Source: Oscillospiraceae bacterium (GTDB taxonomy: Bacteria; Bacillota; Clostridia; Oscillospirales; Ruminococcaceae). Taken from it: a stretch of 64,000 nt of DNA. Shown piece by piece: positions 32,224 through 43,115 of the stretch (position 1 is the stretch's first letter; every line of letters begins with the position of its first letter). The stretch spans positions 1-64,000 of the forward strand of contig JAFZPP010000007.1 of assembly GCA_017550285.1 (NCBI GenBank), in the 5' to 3' direction. The position numbers were made by a program, and so were the translations under genes. The notes under the pieces were generated by a model that was not told where the DNA came from, did not search any database, and saw only the letters and a program-made list of their open reading frames with translations.

Positions 32224-34422
32224 TTGAAGAAGCGAAAAACGGGAATCGGGAGCAGACTGCTGCATCTGCTGCTGTGTATTTGTCTTGCAGCAGGCATTGT
32301 GATGCCGTGCGCGGTGCCGGTATCGGCTGCCGGCGGAAGCTGCGGCAGCAGTACGACATGGGAGTTCAGCAACGGCGTCCTGAAGCTCAACGGAAACGGT
32401 GCGGTTTCGATTTATGCTTGGGGTTCATATAACAGTCAGATCACATCGGTTGTTGTCGGCGACGGGATCACGGAAATGCTTTCCAGCATGTTTGTCGGGC
32501 ACTCGACATTGAAGTCGATTACCTTCGGCAAATCGCTGAAAACGATTCCGGTTTCATTCTGTGCGGACTGTCCGGCTCTTTCCGACATTCAGTTTGCTGA
32601 CGGCTTACAGACCATTTCCAAGGGCGCATTCCGGAACTGTTCCTCCCTGACGGCGGTCACACTGCCGTCTACGTTGAAAGAGATCGGGGAGCAGGCGTTT
32701 TTCACCTGTGTCCGCCTGAAATCCATTACGATTCCGGATTCTGTTACAACAATCGGCAGTGAAGCCTTCAAGGGCAACAATGCCAAGACCGTGAAGCTCG
32801 GCAAGAGTCTGAAAACAATCGGAAGCGAGGCATTTAATTGCAGCTGCTTTTCTGAGGTCGAGATACCGGATTCCGTGACGGAAATCGGTACCAATGCATT
32901 CGGCATTGTGTATGATTCCGTGTCCCGTGCCGGAACAAATCTGAATTATTATTATACAGGTGCGACGAAAAAGGTTCAGATCATCGGCAAAAAGGACGGC
33001 GTTGCGCAGAAATATGCCGAGGCAGGCGGTTTCCCGTTCCGTGTGGCAGGCGAGGCTGCGGAGCATACGCACAGCTGGTCAGACTGGACTGTCAAGGTTA
33101 AGGCGGGCTGTGAGACCGAGGGTCAGTCGGTCCGCACCTGTTCAGTCTGCGGCGAAACCGAAACACAGCCGATTCAGCCGACCGGTCACAAAATGGGCGA
33201 CTGGAAAACAAAAACTGCTGCGACCTGTGAAAAGGACGGCGAGAAAATCCGGACATGCACCGTCTGCGGCAAAGAGGAGTCGGAGCAGATTCCGGCGACC
33301 GGTCATCAGATGAGCGACTGGAAGGTCAAGACGGCTGCAACCTGTGAAAAGGAAGGCGAAAAGGTCAAAACATGTACCGTCTGCGGCAAGACGGAGTCCG
33401 AGCAGATTCCGGCGACCGGTCATCAGATGAGCGACTGGAAGGTCAAGACGGCTGCAACCTGTGAAAAGGAAGGCGAAAAGGTCAAAACATGCGCTGTCTG
33501 CGGCAAAGAGGAGTCGGAGCGTATTCCGGCAACCGGTCACAGCTGGGGCGACTGGAAGATCACGAAGCAGCCGACGCTGGATGCAGCAGGTGAGCAGCAG
33601 TGCGTCTGCGCAAACTGCGGCGAAAAGCGGACGACGGAGGTCGCAAAGCTCGTCGGCTATCAGGTTTCCGTATCGGTCAGCGAGGGCGGAAGTGTGACGC
33701 CGTCCGGCGAGAGCAAGGTCGAAGAGGGCGGAAAGCTGACGCTGAAAATCAAGGCGGATCAGGGCTGGCAGCTCGCATCGGTCTTTGTCAACGGCAAGGA
33801 GATGAAGCCGGACAGCGCGGGCGAAATTCTGCTGAACGATATCCGCTCAAATCAGAATATTGCGGTTGTATTTCAGAAGAAAGAGCAGCCGAAAACACGC
33901 AAATGCAATTTTGTCGATATCACGCCGAAGCGTACCGCATGGCTGAGTGATGAAACGGGTCTTTCGATGAATGATTTTACCGTTTCTGCGAATATTTCGG
34001 ATAACGGTATGGTCTCGTGGCTCGATATTACAAAGGATTGTGTGCCGGCTGCGGACGGGATGCCGAAGTCTGAGCCATACGGCACCGGAAACGTCAGCTT
34101 CCGCTATCAGGGCAGCGATGCTGCGGTGAAGGAATATCTTGAAAAGAACAGCATCACCGGTCAGATTCCGCTGTATCTGCGCGGCGACGGCGATGCAAAC
34201 GGCATCGTGGATGTTGTGGATGCGGAGATCGCGCTCAATTCCTATGTTGTCCGGCTGACCGGCAATCAGAATGACGGCATCTCCGAAGTGCAGCGCACAG
34301 TCATGGATGTGGACGGCAACGGCGAGACCTCACTGGAGGATGCAGCGTTTATTTTGCAGTATTATACGCAGCAGTTCGTCGGCTTGAAGCCTGACTGGAA
34401 AAAGATTATCAGCAAACAGTAA
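32224..34422 (+). CDS. Secreted leucine-rich-repeat (BspA-like) protein with Cys-repeats and C-terminal dockerin
   Basis: A protein of 732 residues. TTG is the start: AGGGAG lies upstream, and the only nearby ATG (32216) runs into a stop after three codons. A signal peptide ends near VPVSAAG (about 40). BspA-type LRRs follow (about 75-230: LKSITFGKSLKTIP, LTAVTLPSTLKEIGEQAF, ITIPDSVTTIGSEAF). Five 39-residue repeats with TC-x-VCG and TGH-x-x-x-DW cores come next (about 281-475). An InlB/Listeria-type B repeat (VSVSEGGSVTPSGE) is present. A dockerin-like module closes the protein (GDGDANGIVDVVDAEIALNS and DVDGNGETSLEDAAFIL). It is probably surface- or cellulosome-attached and may bind substrate or cells. 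Confidence 0.82.
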   Translation: MKKRKTGIGSRLLHLLLCICLAAGIVMPCAVPVSAAGGSCGSSTTWEFSNGVLKLNGNGAVSIYAWGSYNSQITSVVVGDGITEMLSSMFVGHSTLKSITFGKSLKTIPVSFCADCPALSDIQFADGLQTISKGAFRNCSSLTAVTLPSTLKEIGEQAFFTCVRLKSITIPDSVTTIGSEAFKGNNAKTVKLGKSLKTIGSEAFNCSCFSEVEIPDSVTEIGTNAFGIVYDSVSRAGTNLNYYYTGATKKVQIIGKKDGVAQKYAEAGGFPFRVAGEAAEHTHSWSDWTVKVKAGCETEGQSVRTCSVCGETETQPIQPTGHKMGDWKTKTAATCEKDGEKIRTCTVCGKEESEQIPATGHQMSDWKVKTAATCEKEGEKVKTCTVCGKTESEQIPATGHQMSDWKVKTAATCEKEGEKVKTCAVCGKEESERIPATGHSWGDWKITKQPTLDAAGEQQCVCANCGEKRTTEVAKLVGYQVSVSVSEGGSVTPSGESKVEEGGKLTLKIKADQGWQLASVFVNGKEMKPDSAGEILLNDIRSNQNIAVVFQKKEQPKTRKCNFVDITPKRTAWLSDETGLSMNDFTVSANISDNGMVSWLDITKDCVPAADGMPKSEPYGTGNVSFRYQGSDAAVKEYLEKNSITGQIPLYLRGDGDANGIVDVVDAEIALNSYVVRLTGNQNDGISEVQRTVMDVDGNGETSLEDAAFILQYYTQQFVGLKPDWKKIISKQ
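33064..33648 (+). repeat. Five tandem 117-bp coding repeats
   Basis: Units begin near 33064, 33181, 33298, 33415 and 33532. Units at 33298 and 33415 are almost the same at DNA level (the first ~85 bases are identical), so recent duplication or gene conversion is likely. Each encodes 39 residues with two Cys pairs in the pattern C...TC-x-VCG and a TGH-x-x-x-DW motif. Copy number could vary between strains by slippage or recombination. Confidence 0.85.
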
Positions 34423-34428
34423 ACAGAA

Positions 34429-34470
34429 AGCCGTGATGCGGATTGCGTTCCGTATCACGGCTGATTCTTT
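34429..34470. terminator. Bidirectional terminator between LRR-dockerin gene and sugar ABC operon
   Basis: AGCCGTGATGCGG (34429-34441) pairs with CCGTATCACGGCT (34450-34462), followed by a T-rich run. It separates two convergent transcripts. Confidence 0.75.
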
Positions 34471-34491
34471 TTGTTTCGGGATTGCATTCGT

Positions 34492-35334
34492 TTATTCCTT
34501 AATGCCGCCGGTTTCGGGCGTCATGAAGCGCTGTGCGATGAAATATACCAGAATCTGCGGCAGCATCGCAATGCAGCAGACTGCGAGTACACGGTTCCAT
34601 GCAAAACCGGTATCTGCATCCATAGAGAGCTTGATATACACCGAAAGCGGATAGCGCGCCGGCGTTTTGACATAGAGCAGCGGTCCCATGTAATCATTGA
34701 CTGTCCAGAGTAATTGCAGCACGCCGACTGAAATCAGCACCGGTCTCAGCAGCGGCACCAGAATATACAGCAATGTTTGCAGCGAATTGCAGCCGTCCAG
34801 ACGCGCCGCTTCATCATAGGTGCGCGGAATACCGCGGAAAAACTGAATCAGCATGACAACAAGCACCGTATCGCCTGCAAGCGCAGCCGGAACGATCAAA
34901 GGAAGATACTGCGGCGAATCAATCCAGCCCAGATGATGAAACAGCACGAACTGCGGTACATAGAGCACTGTCTGCGGCAGGAACAGCGTCGCTAAGAGGA
35001 GCACGGTCAGGAGCTTTTTGCCGGCGAAGGAAAACCGCGCAAAGCCGTATGCTGTCAGCGTGACGGACAGCAGCGTCAGCAGCACCTTCGGAACCGCAAT
35101 CAGATAGGTATTGCGCAGTGCTTTGAGGAGGCTGATCTGTCCGCCGTAGGATGTGAATGCGCGCTGCCAGCCCTCTGTGACCGGATGCAGCGGCAGGATT
35201 CCGGCGGATGCGAAAATCTCGCTGTTGCTGCGAAATGTTGCGCCGAGCAGCCAGAGCAGCGGATAAATCATGATACACGCGCCGGCGGTCAGGAGAATAT
35301 AGCGCAGAAGCGCCGATTTTGCAGTTTTTCTCAT
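34492..35334 (-). CDS. Carbohydrate ABC transporter permease (MalG type)
   Basis: A protein of 280 residues with six membrane segments. The EAA loop that docks the ATPase is visible (YDEAARLDGCNSLQTLLYIL, with E-A-A-x(3)-G), followed by VPLLRPVLISVGVLQLLW. The C-terminal ALAVCCIA-like helix and QRFMTPETGGIKE end are typical of the MalG/UgpE group. Its start overlaps the stop of the MalF-type gene by 4 bases. No ATP-binding protein is encoded in the operon, so a shared MsmX/UgpC-like ATPase from elsewhere is expected. Confidence 0.92.
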   Translation of the reverse strand: MRKTAKSALLRYILLTAGACIMIYPLLWLLGATFRSNSEIFASAGILPLHPVTEGWQRAFTSYGGQISLLKALRNTYLIAVPKVLLTLLSVTLTAYGFARFSFAGKKLLTVLLLATLFLPQTVLYVPQFVLFHHLGWIDSPQYLPLIVPAALAGDTVLVVMLIQFFRGIPRTYDEAARLDGCNSLQTLLYILVPLLRPVLISVGVLQLLWTVNDYMGPLLYVKTPARYPLSVYIKLSMDADTGFAWNRVLAVCCIAMLPQILVYFIAQRFMTPETGGIKE

Positions 35335-36236
35335 GCGGCACCTCCCTCATCCGGATCGTAGACGAGTTTCCGCCGCAAAAGCAGGAATGCCGCGCTGAAT
35401 GCAGCAGAGAGCAGAAACAGCACCCACGCCAGCGCACAGGCATACCCCATTTGATTCTCGGTGAAGGCGCTGCGGTAAAGCAGCAGCGAAAAGAGCGTTG
35501 TTGCGCCGCGCGGACCGCCGCCCGTAATGACAAACGGTGCATTGAATTCCTGCAATGCCGTGCAGAATCCGAGCATCAGATTATAGAACACGACAGAGGA
35601 GATCATCGGCAGCCGGACACGGAAAAAGCATCGTACTGCACCTGCACCGTCGAGCTTTGCGGCGTCGGTCAGGTCATTCGGAATCTGCTGCAATGCTGCG
35701 AGAAACATCAGCATCGGCGCACCGAATTCCCAGACGCGCAGCAGGATAATCACCCAGAGCGCCGCGCGCGAATCGGCAAGCCATGTCATCGCAGGGAGAT
35801 GCAGCGCCGTCAAAATTGCATTGACCGTACCGTGATCGCGGAACATCGCCTTCCAGAGGACAGCCGCCGCGACCGAGCCGCCCAGAATGGACGGCAGATA
35901 ATAGAGCGTGCGGAAGAGCCGGATGCCGCGGATCATTCGATTGAGAAGCAGTGCTGCCAGCATTGCCGTGCAGAGCCGCAGCGGGACGCTGATGCATGCA
36001 AATTTTACGGTCAGTGCAATCGAATGCAGCACATCCGGATCGTGCATGATCTGTATATAATTCATCAGACCGGTTTTGTGCATACCGCGGAACAAATGAA
36101 AATCCGTGAATCCGCAGATCAGTGAATAGAGCATCGGAAAGGCACGGAAAATCAGAAATCCGAGCATCCACGGCAATATATAAAGAAAATGCCGGTTTCG
36201 TCTGATGAAGCCGGCATTTGCGGAAGATTGCTTCAT
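35331..36236 (-). CDS. Carbohydrate ABC transporter permease (MalF/UgpA type)
   Basis: A protein of 301 residues with six membrane helices. N-terminal FLYILPWMLGFLIFRAFPML is characteristic of the family, and the docking loop reads NDLTDAAKLDGAGAVRCFFR (D-A-A-x(3)-G). It forms a heterodimer with the permease at 34492-35334. The gene lies 33 bases after the GH105 gene, in the operon SBP, GH105, MalF, MalG. The transported sugar is probably an unsaturated rhamnogalacturonan disaccharide or a related oligosaccharide. Confidence 0.92.
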   Translation of the reverse strand: MKQSSANAGFIRRNRHFLYILPWMLGFLIFRAFPMLYSLICGFTDFHLFRGMHKTGLMNYIQIMHDPDVLHSIALTVKFACISVPLRLCTAMLAALLLNRMIRGIRLFRTLYYLPSILGGSVAAAVLWKAMFRDHGTVNAILTALHLPAMTWLADSRAALWVIILLRVWEFGAPMLMFLAALQQIPNDLTDAAKLDGAGAVRCFFRVRLPMISSVVFYNLMLGFCTALQEFNAPFVITGGGPRGATTLFSLLLYRSAFTENQMGYACALAWVLFLLSAAFSAAFLLLRRKLVYDPDEGGAA

Positions 36237-36269
36237 AGCATCACTCTCCGGCGGCAGAAGCCGCGTATT

Positions 36270-37382
36270 TTATGCATGACGGCGGATTTTGTCCGTGTCC
36301 GCTCCGGCACGGTGCAGCATGCAGACAGCCTCTGCCGACATCAGAACGCCGACGCCCTTGGGGTCGTTTCCGGTTCTGGTTTCCGAGAGGTAATAGGCGG
36401 TGCTGCCGTCTCTGCCGTTCGGACCGCCGAGCCCTGCCGCGCCGCAGATATCGGTCAGCAGGATGCCGTCACTGCTCCGGCGGAGCTTTTGCATCTTGAT
36501 ATTGCGCAGAATCTCGGCGCCGGTGTCATACATCGCAGCAGGCAGCACATGCAGCGCCGCGCCGCGCATCAGCGCATAGGCAGCCATGAGACTGCCGGAG
36601 GTTTCGGTATAGTTTCCGGACAGCGCGGGCTTGTCAATCACCTGACAGAACAGTCCGCCCGTGCTTCGGTACCGCATCAGTGATTCTGCGGCGCTGCGCA
36701 GCATCTCCGCAAGCAAATGATGCAGCGCGGACTGCGTTTCCGGCAGCCGTGCCAGCGTATCGGTCAGCGCCATGAGAAACCAGCCCTCGCCGCGCAGCCA
36801 GAAGGATGCCGAAAGACCGGTTTCGGAGTCAGCCCAAGGCTGTGCTTTTTCCTCGTCGAGCGCGTGATAATAGAGCCCTGTTTCGGGATCGCGCAGATGA
36901 TCGCGCAGAAACGCAAACCAGTTTCCGATCTCACTGTAAATATCATCCTGACCCGTGCGGTTTGCATATTCTGCATAAAACGGCGCAGCCATATACACCC
37001 CGTCGATCCAGACCTGATGCGGATAAATTCCTTTGTGCCAGATCATGCCGCTTTTTGTCCGCGGATGCTGCGATATCTGCGCAGCCTGCCAGCGGATCGC
37101 ACGCTCATAGCGCGGCTCTCCGGTCTGATCGGCAGCAAAATACAGCGCCTTGCTGCAATGAAAGCTGTCCAGCGCATACTGCTGCACCGGATAGCTCGGG
37201 ATGCTGCCGTCGGGCATGATCCGTTCGGAAAGATAATTCAGGACAAATTCGGCATACGCTTCATCGCCGGTCGCCTTGTACATCCGGATACAGCCGAGCA
37301 GCACACAGCCGTCCTCATAATTCCAGTAGGCTTTGAAGGGCTGATAGTCTTTTAGATATTCATGAAAAAAATGCTCTGTCAT
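36270..37382 (-). CDS. Unsaturated rhamnogalacturonyl hydrolase (GH105 family)
   Basis: A protein of 370 residues with the (alpha/alpha)6-barrel repeats of GH88/GH105: YWNYEDGCVLLGCIRMY near the start, YPHQVWIDGVYMAAPFYAEY (the Asp near residue 127 is the expected catalytic acid, as in YteR), SFWLRGEGWFLMALTDTL, and SGSLMAAYALMRGA. There is no signal peptide, so it works in the cytoplasm on disaccharides imported by the adjacent ABC transporter, releasing unsaturated galacturonate from rhamnose. Its start overlaps the stop of the binding-protein gene by 4 bases, linking uptake and cleavage. Confidence 0.88.
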   Translation of the reverse strand: MTEHFFHEYLKDYQPFKAYWNYEDGCVLLGCIRMYKATGDEAYAEFVLNYLSERIMPDGSIPSYPVQQYALDSFHCSKALYFAADQTGEPRYERAIRWQAAQISQHPRTKSGMIWHKGIYPHQVWIDGVYMAAPFYAEYANRTGQDDIYSEIGNWFAFLRDHLRDPETGLYYHALDEEKAQPWADSETGLSASFWLRGEGWFLMALTDTLARLPETQSALHHLLAEMLRSAAESLMRYRSTGGLFCQVIDKPALSGNYTETSGSLMAAYALMRGAALHVLPAAMYDTGAEILRNIKMQKLRRSSDGILLTDICGAAGLGGPNGRDGSTAYYLSETRTGNDPKGVGVLMSAEAVCMLHRAGADTDKIRRHA

Positions 37383-38671
37383 GGTTGTTCTCCGGCAAGG
37401 GCAGCCTGAATTCCGGTATAAAGCCGTTCTGCCGCTTGGGAAACCGAATAATCACCATAGCTCAGTCCGGTGAATACATCCTCGTATACACCGCCCGTGC
37501 CCTTGAGCGCGGCACGTTCAAAATCCGGATCAATCCGGAAACCGACCCAGTCGTGCATCCGGCGGCTTGCTTCTGCGGAGATGTCCCCCAACAGTCCCGC
37601 AGTATCGCAGATATCATATGCCTTCTGATTCAGCGGAATGCCGCGCTCTGTGCCGAGCAGACGGACGGCTTCTTCATTGCTGACCAGATAGGAGATCAGC
37701 TCCGCACAGGCTTCCGGATCGGCAGTATGCTTTGAAATTGCAAAGCTCTGTGCGATTTTGGAAAATCCGCCGTGATACTGTCCGATATCGCTGAAATATG
37801 CCCCGACGGCAAGCGTCTGACCTTCTTCGAGCGAATCAATGAATTTGCCGGCGGAGGAATCCCATTCATAGATGCCGGCATATCTGCCGGTAATCCAGTT
37901 TTCGTCCTTGTCAAAGCTGTCCGCGCCGCCGCCCGTGATCTGCTTCAGCGGCGGAATGACATGCGTTTTTTCGAGCATATCGACCGTCTCCAGCGCAGAT
38001 GCAATCTCCGCCTCGGAATATTGCAGCGCACCGTCCGTGACCCAGTCGCGCCCGTATCTGCATTGCAGAAGATAGACCGTGAACAGCATCCGGTCATACC
38101 AGCCGAGCGCCAGCGGGTAATATGAATCCCCGAGCGTTTCCTGAAAGATGCTGCCTGCCTTGCAGAGCGATGCGAAGGAATCCGGAACCGGTATTCCGGC
38201 TGCGGCAAAGGTCGTTTCATTCCAGAAAAAGACCCTGCCGGTCTCGCTGATCGGAATGCAGCGCAGTGCGCCGTCCTCTGTGCACATTTCCAGCACTGCC
38301 GGATCGTACTGTGAGAGGTCGATGATGCTGCTGTAGGCATTGAGATCGAGAAAGCCGCTCCCGTCGGACTTATAGTCGCGGAGCCAGTTCTGATTGATCT
38401 GCATGACATCCGGCTCGGTACCGGCATAGAGCGCAGCGGCAGCAGCCTCTTCCCAGCCGTTCCAGGCGCCGTATTCGGTCTGCACGCGGATATCCGGATG
38501 CTGTGCTTCAAATGCGCGCACTGCTTCCGCGGTCGCCTGATGCCGTGATTCACCGCCCCACCATGAAAAACGGATTGTGCGTTCCGGCGCAGCATCCGGA
38601 TTGCTGCCGCAGCCGGCGGTACAGAGCAGGAGTGTCATCGAAATGCAAAGCGTCCCCACACGTTTTCGCAT
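37379..38671 (-). CDS. Extracellular sugar-binding lipoprotein of the ABC transporter
   Basis: A protein of 430 residues with a lipoprotein signal (LLLCTAGCGSN, lipid-modified Cys near residue 21) and a family 1 solute-binding fold: IRFSWWGGESRHQATAEAVR, AFEAQHPDIRVQTEYGAW, GTEPDVMQINQNWLRDY. The ATG at 38671 is preferred to that at 38683 because GGAGAA lies just upstream of it. It captures an oligosaccharide outside the membrane and hands it to the two permeases. It is the first gene of the operon, behind a strong promoter. Confidence 0.92.
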   Translation of the reverse strand: MRKRVGTLCISMTLLLCTAGCGSNPDAAPERTIRFSWWGGESRHQATAEAVRAFEAQHPDIRVQTEYGAWNGWEEAAAAALYAGTEPDVMQINQNWLRDYKSDGSGFLDLNAYSSIIDLSQYDPAVLEMCTEDGALRCIPISETGRVFFWNETTFAAAGIPVPDSFASLCKAGSIFQETLGDSYYPLALGWYDRMLFTVYLLQCRYGRDWVTDGALQYSEAEIASALETVDMLEKTHVIPPLKQITGGGADSFDKDENWITGRYAGIYEWDSSAGKFIDSLEEGQTLAVGAYFSDIGQYHGGFSKIAQSFAISKHTADPEACAELISYLVSNEEAVRLLGTERGIPLNQKAYDICDTAGLLGDISAEASRRMHDWVGFRIDPDFERAALKGTGGVYEDVFTGLSYGDYSVSQAAERLYTGIQAALAGEQP

Positions 38672-38729
38672 AACATTCTCCATTCACGCAGGAGCGGCTC
38701 GCTTTGTGCTCCTGCTACAATCTGTATAC

Positions 38730-38758
38730 ATTATACCGGATTCTCTATGGATTGTCAA
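38730..38758 (-). promoter_or_regulatory. Promoter of the sugar ABC/GH105 operon
   Basis: On the minus strand a perfect TTGACA (38758-38753) and a perfect TATAAT (38735-38730) are 17 bases apart, about 58 bases before the binding-protein start. Such a strong promoter suggests control by a repressor, but no clear inverted repeat overlaps it. Confidence 0.75.
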
Positions 38759-38807
38759 TGCATAATTGTCTGTTTTACCTTTCTTTTCGTCCGGTGCAGC
38801 GGATTGC

Positions 38808-38836
38808 TTGACAAAATTCGTGTTTTGTGCTATAAT
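38808..38836 (+). promoter_or_regulatory. Promoter of the atp operon
   Basis: A perfect TTGACA (38808-38813) and a perfect TATAAT (38831-38836), 17 bases apart, form a consensus sigma-A promoter. Transcription should begin near 38843, leaving a leader of about 160 bases before atpI. Confidence 0.8.
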
Positions 38837-38859
38837 AGTATACGCAATGCAACGGGGCG

Positions 38860-38945
38860 CCTTATCAGAATCTGATAGGGCTGTTTTTGTGTATACGCCG
38901 CGTATTATCATGCGGCGCTGCAATCCGTGAAATACACGGCTTTTT
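38860..38945 (+). promoter_or_regulatory. Leader with three hairpins, two of them terminator-like, before atpI
   Basis: Hairpin 1 (38860-38879, CCTTATCAG with CTGATAGGG) is followed after a few bases by TTTTT (38884-38888). Hairpin 2 pairs CGCCGC (38896-38901) with GCGGCG (38912-38917). Hairpin 3 pairs CCGTG (38925-38929) with CACGG (38935-38939) and runs into CTTTTT. Two intrinsic-terminator-like structures inside the leader suggest attenuation of the operon. No known riboswitch consensus or long leader peptide was recognised. Confidence 0.45.
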
Positions 38946-39003
38946 GTTGCATTTTCTGCGGATTTACGGTATACTGTGAGAGAATCCGGAAGGGGGCGTT
39001 CCG

Positions 39004-39420
39004 ATGCGGGGGGATATCCTGCTGGGGGAGATTCGCAGCATCTTGAAGCGCGCCGTTTTTCTGGATATTGCAGCGTATCTCATCAGCGTGATCGTCTGCG
39101 GCGCATCGCTTTCCTTTGCGCTCGGACTGCTGCTGGGTACGGCGGTATTGCTGACAACGCTTCTGCTGCTGAAAATCAGCGTGGAGCGCATGGCAGCCGA
39201 TGCAAAGCGCAGCGGTGTGACCAGTCAGCGGCGGTATCTGCTGTACTACGCGATGCGCCTCGGCGTATTCGGTGCGGCATTCGGCGCGGCGGTCATTCTG
39301 CGCAAATACATCTCGCCGGTCGCTGTTGCGGTCCCGATGCTGTATCCGCGCCTGATCTATACCGCAGGCGCATTTCTCCAAGGAGCCGGTTCATCCGGTC
39401 AAAAAAGAGGTGAGAAATAA
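39004..39420 (+). CDS. atpI: ATP synthase subunit I (AtpI-like)
   Basis: A protein of 138 residues with four hydrophobic segments (about 16-36, 38-58, 78-98 and 103-122). Sequence conservation in this family is low; the call rests on size, topology and position as the first gene of the atp operon. AtpI helps assemble the c-ring and may help Mg2+ or Na+ handling. The stop is 5 bases before atpB. A GGAAGGGGG motif precedes the ATG. Confidence 0.75.
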   Translation: MRGDILLGEIRSILKRAVFLDIAAYLISVIVCGASLSFALGLLLGTAVLLTTLLLLKISVERMAADAKRSGVTSQRRYLLYYAMRLGVFGAAFGAAVILRKYISPVAVAVPMLYPRLIYTAGAFLQGAGSSGQKRGEK

Positions 39421-39425
39421 TTTAT

Positions 39426-40498
<1,073 letters not shown>

Positions 40499-40539
40499 TC
40501 CGGCACAGCAGCAAATACGATAAGAGAGGCTGATATTAC

Positions 40540-41040
40540 ATGAAGCTCGGATTTTTTTACATTGATCTCGGCACCATTCTCTTTACGCTGTGCAATACGC
40601 TGATTCTGTTTCTGGGGCTGAAGCATTTTCTATTCAAGCCCGTGCAGAAGATTCTGACGGAGCGTCAGGCAGCGGTCGATCAGACCCTGCAAGATGCAGA
40701 GGATGCACGTTCCCGTGCGGAGGCGGCTGAAACGGAATATACCGAGAAGCTCGCTGTCGCAAAGGAGGAATCTGCTGCGATGCTCCGCAATGCGACAAGA
40801 AAGGCACAGCAGCGCTCGGATGAGATCGTGGCACAGGCAAAGGCGGAGGCTGCCGGTATTCTCCAGCAGAACCGCGATGAACTCGACCGTGAGCGCCGCA
40901 GAGCGGAAAGCGAGCTCCGCAGCGAGGTTTCGGGTCTTGCCGTGCTGGTCGCAGAGAAGGTTGTCGAGCGTGAGATCAATCAGGCGGATCACGTAAGACT
41001 GATTGATGAATTTATTGATTCGGTGGGTGATGTGCAGTGA
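40540..41040 (+). CDS. atpF: ATP synthase F0 subunit b
   Basis: A protein of 166 residues. One N-terminal membrane helix (about 8-28, IDLGTILFTLCNTLILFLGL) is followed by FKPVQKILTERQAAVDQTL and a long charged coiled coil rich in Ala, Glu and Arg, the peripheral stalk. The stop overlaps the GTG start of atpH by 4 bases (GTGA). Confidence 0.93.
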   Translation: MKLGFFYIDLGTILFTLCNTLILFLGLKHFLFKPVQKILTERQAAVDQTLQDAEDARSRAEAAETEYTEKLAVAKEESAAMLRNATRKAQQRSDEIVAQAKAEAAGILQQNRDELDRERRRAESELRSEVSGLAVLVAEKVVEREINQADHVRLIDEFIDSVGDVQ

Positions 41041-41567
41041 GTTCGGAGGTTTCTTCGGTTTACGCAAATGCGCTGTTCTCCCTCGCAAAGGAAAAGGGCG
41101 ACGCCGCTTTGCAGGAAGCCCGTTCCGATCTGCGGCAGTGTGCCGTGCTGTTCTCCCTGAATCCTGATCTGACAAGGCTGCTCTCGCTCCCGACGCTTCC
41201 GGTCGCGGAGCGGACGGAGATTGCAAGAAAAATCTTCGGCGATCAGAGCCTTGCTTCCCGTCTGATCTTTCTGCTGATTGACCACGGGCGCGTCCCGTTT
41301 TTGCAGGAGATTGCGGACGATTTCGATGAAAGAATGCTCGATTATCAGGATACGACGGATGTGATCGTGACGACAGCCGTTGCGATGAATCCGGAACAGA
41401 AGGAGCGGCTCCGCGATGCGCTCTCCCGAAAGCTGCATAAGACGATCCGTATTACGGAGCATATCGACCGCAGCATTCTCGGCGGCGTGATCGTGAAATA
41501 CGGCGATACCCGAATTGATAACAGCGTGAAATATCGTCTGGATGCGCTCAGGGAACAGCTTTCCTGA
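41037..41567 (+). CDS. atpH: ATP synthase F1 subunit delta
   Basis: A protein of 176 residues connecting F1 to the peripheral stalk. N-terminal VSSVYANALFSLAKEKGDA and C-terminal DRSILGGVIVKYGDTRIDNS with VKYRLDALREQL are family signatures. The start is GTG at 41037, overlapping the atpF stop, which suggests translational coupling and a low stoichiometry. Confidence 0.92.
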   Translation: MSSEVSSVYANALFSLAKEKGDAALQEARSDLRQCAVLFSLNPDLTRLLSLPTLPVAERTEIARKIFGDQSLASRLIFLLIDHGRVPFLQEIADDFDERMLDYQDTTDVIVTTAVAMNPEQKERLRDALSRKLHKTIRITEHIDRSILGGVIVKYGDTRIDNSVKYRLDALREQLS

Positions 41568-41594
41568 CCCGTATCCGTTATAAGAAGGTGCAAC

Positions 41595-43100
<1,506 letters not shown>

Positions 43101-43115
43101 CCGGAGGTGTGAACA

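Noticed and set aside
33181..33531. Repeats considered as a CRISPR array
   Set aside because: Repeats are 117 bases, contiguous without spacers and in frame with the LRR protein; they are coding repeats.
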